The notes beneath the pieces were generated by a model. The model searched no databases and had not been told where the DNA came from. It saw nothing but the letters and a program-made list of their open reading frames with translations. Shown here one piece after another: positions 63,877 to 64,000 of a stretch of 64,000 bases of DNA (the stretch's first letter is position 1; the number at the start of each line of letters is the position of its first letter). Source of the stretch: Xanthomonas vasicola. GTDB lineage: Bacteria; Pseudomonadota; Gammaproteobacteria; Xanthomonadales; Xanthomonadaceae. The translations under genes were made by a program, and so were the position numbers. The stretch is taken from NCBI RefSeq assembly GCF_000772705.2, contig NZ_JSBW02000037.1:1-64000 (forward strand), in the 5' to 3' direction.

Positions 63877-64000
63877 CGCCACTCCGGTTGGTAACGGTCA
63901 AGACTGGGTTGGCAATGCGACGGCAGGATTGCCAGCTCCGGATGCGCCTGCGACAAGGCGTGCAAGTGATGCACGGTGCGCTGGAATGCTTGCCAGTCAT
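63873..64000 (-). CDS. C-terminal end of an MBL-fold metallo-hydrolase (partial)
   Basis: Forty-one codons before a TGA at 63875-63873 read WQAFQRTVHHLHALSQAHPE then LAILPSHCQPSL, ending QPEWR. The 'HPE..ILPSHC' ending is typical of MBL-fold (AHL-lactonase-like) hydrolases, whose last His binds metal. The gene begins beyond the window and its stop overlaps the epimerase start. Confidence 0.6.
   Translation of the reverse strand, partial: DWQAFQRTVHHLHALSQAHPELAILPSHCQPSLDRYQPEWR

Overview
The window looks like chromosome of a plant-associated Xanthomonas. It is GC-rich, carries two large TonB-dependent receptor genes beside secreted plant cell-wall hydrolases, has a 541-codon LOV hybrid histidine kinase of the kind known from Xanthomonas citri/campestris, and contains several intergenic repeats I associate with this genus. 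Species cannot be fixed from the sequence alone. No CRISPR array, insertion sequence, prophage or rRNA was found. One tRNA (Phe, GAA) is present.

1-2.5 kb: the 3' end of an RHS/YD-repeat polymorphic toxin whose AT-richer tail carries HEAVH (HExxH, zinc-metallopeptidase type). Overlapping its stop is a cysteine-rich lipoprotein gene, a candidate periplasmic immunity protein. A SymE-family gene follows, preceded by a strikingly hairpin-rich leader with an internal terminator and by a 23-codon ORF coupled through ATGA.

2.6-26 kb: a cell-wall glycoprotein arabinoside locus, almost all on the minus strand. It contains a GH127/GH146 beta-L-arabinofuranosidase, a TonB receptor, an S9 peptidase broken by a frameshift, a GH43 enzyme coupled to a 1452-aa GH121-like enzyme, a second TonB receptor broken by a 5-bp tandem duplication, a Tat-exported barrel protein of unknown family, and a divergent S53 (sedolisin) protease. 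The GH127/GH121/GH43 trio matches the set described, as I recall, for removing L-arabinose from hydroxyproline-rich glycoproteins (extensins).

26-44.5 kb: a long minus-strand gene train with many 1-11 nt overlaps that continues the theme. A divergent PAS-AraC regulator sits at the head. It is followed by 4-hydroxyproline 2-epimerase, a three-part D-hydroxyproline dehydrogenase (FAD, 2Fe-2S, FAD), a DHDPS-family deaminase, 2-oxoglutarate-semialdehyde dehydrogenase, an M24 Xaa-Pro-type peptidase, two DUF885 zinc-peptidase-like proteins, an APC permease, an S9 peptidase and a GH35 enzyme. Together 2.6-44.5 kb reads as a path from plant extensin through arabinose removal, protein and peptide breakdown and uptake to hydroxyproline and 2-oxoglutarate.

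44.5-60 kb: core chromosome, with ftsY, mutY, yggX, the LOV kinase, a methyltransferase, a KGG stress protein, tRNA-Phe, lipocalin blc, a LEA14-like lipoprotein, an acyl-CoA dehydrogenase, an HNH endonuclease and dxs. 60-64 kb: a tightly overlapping minus-strand operon (MBL-fold hydrolase, SDR epimerase, GT2, alpha/beta-hydrolase-like protein, GT1) that probably makes or modifies an unidentified glycolipid or glycoside; it runs off the window end.
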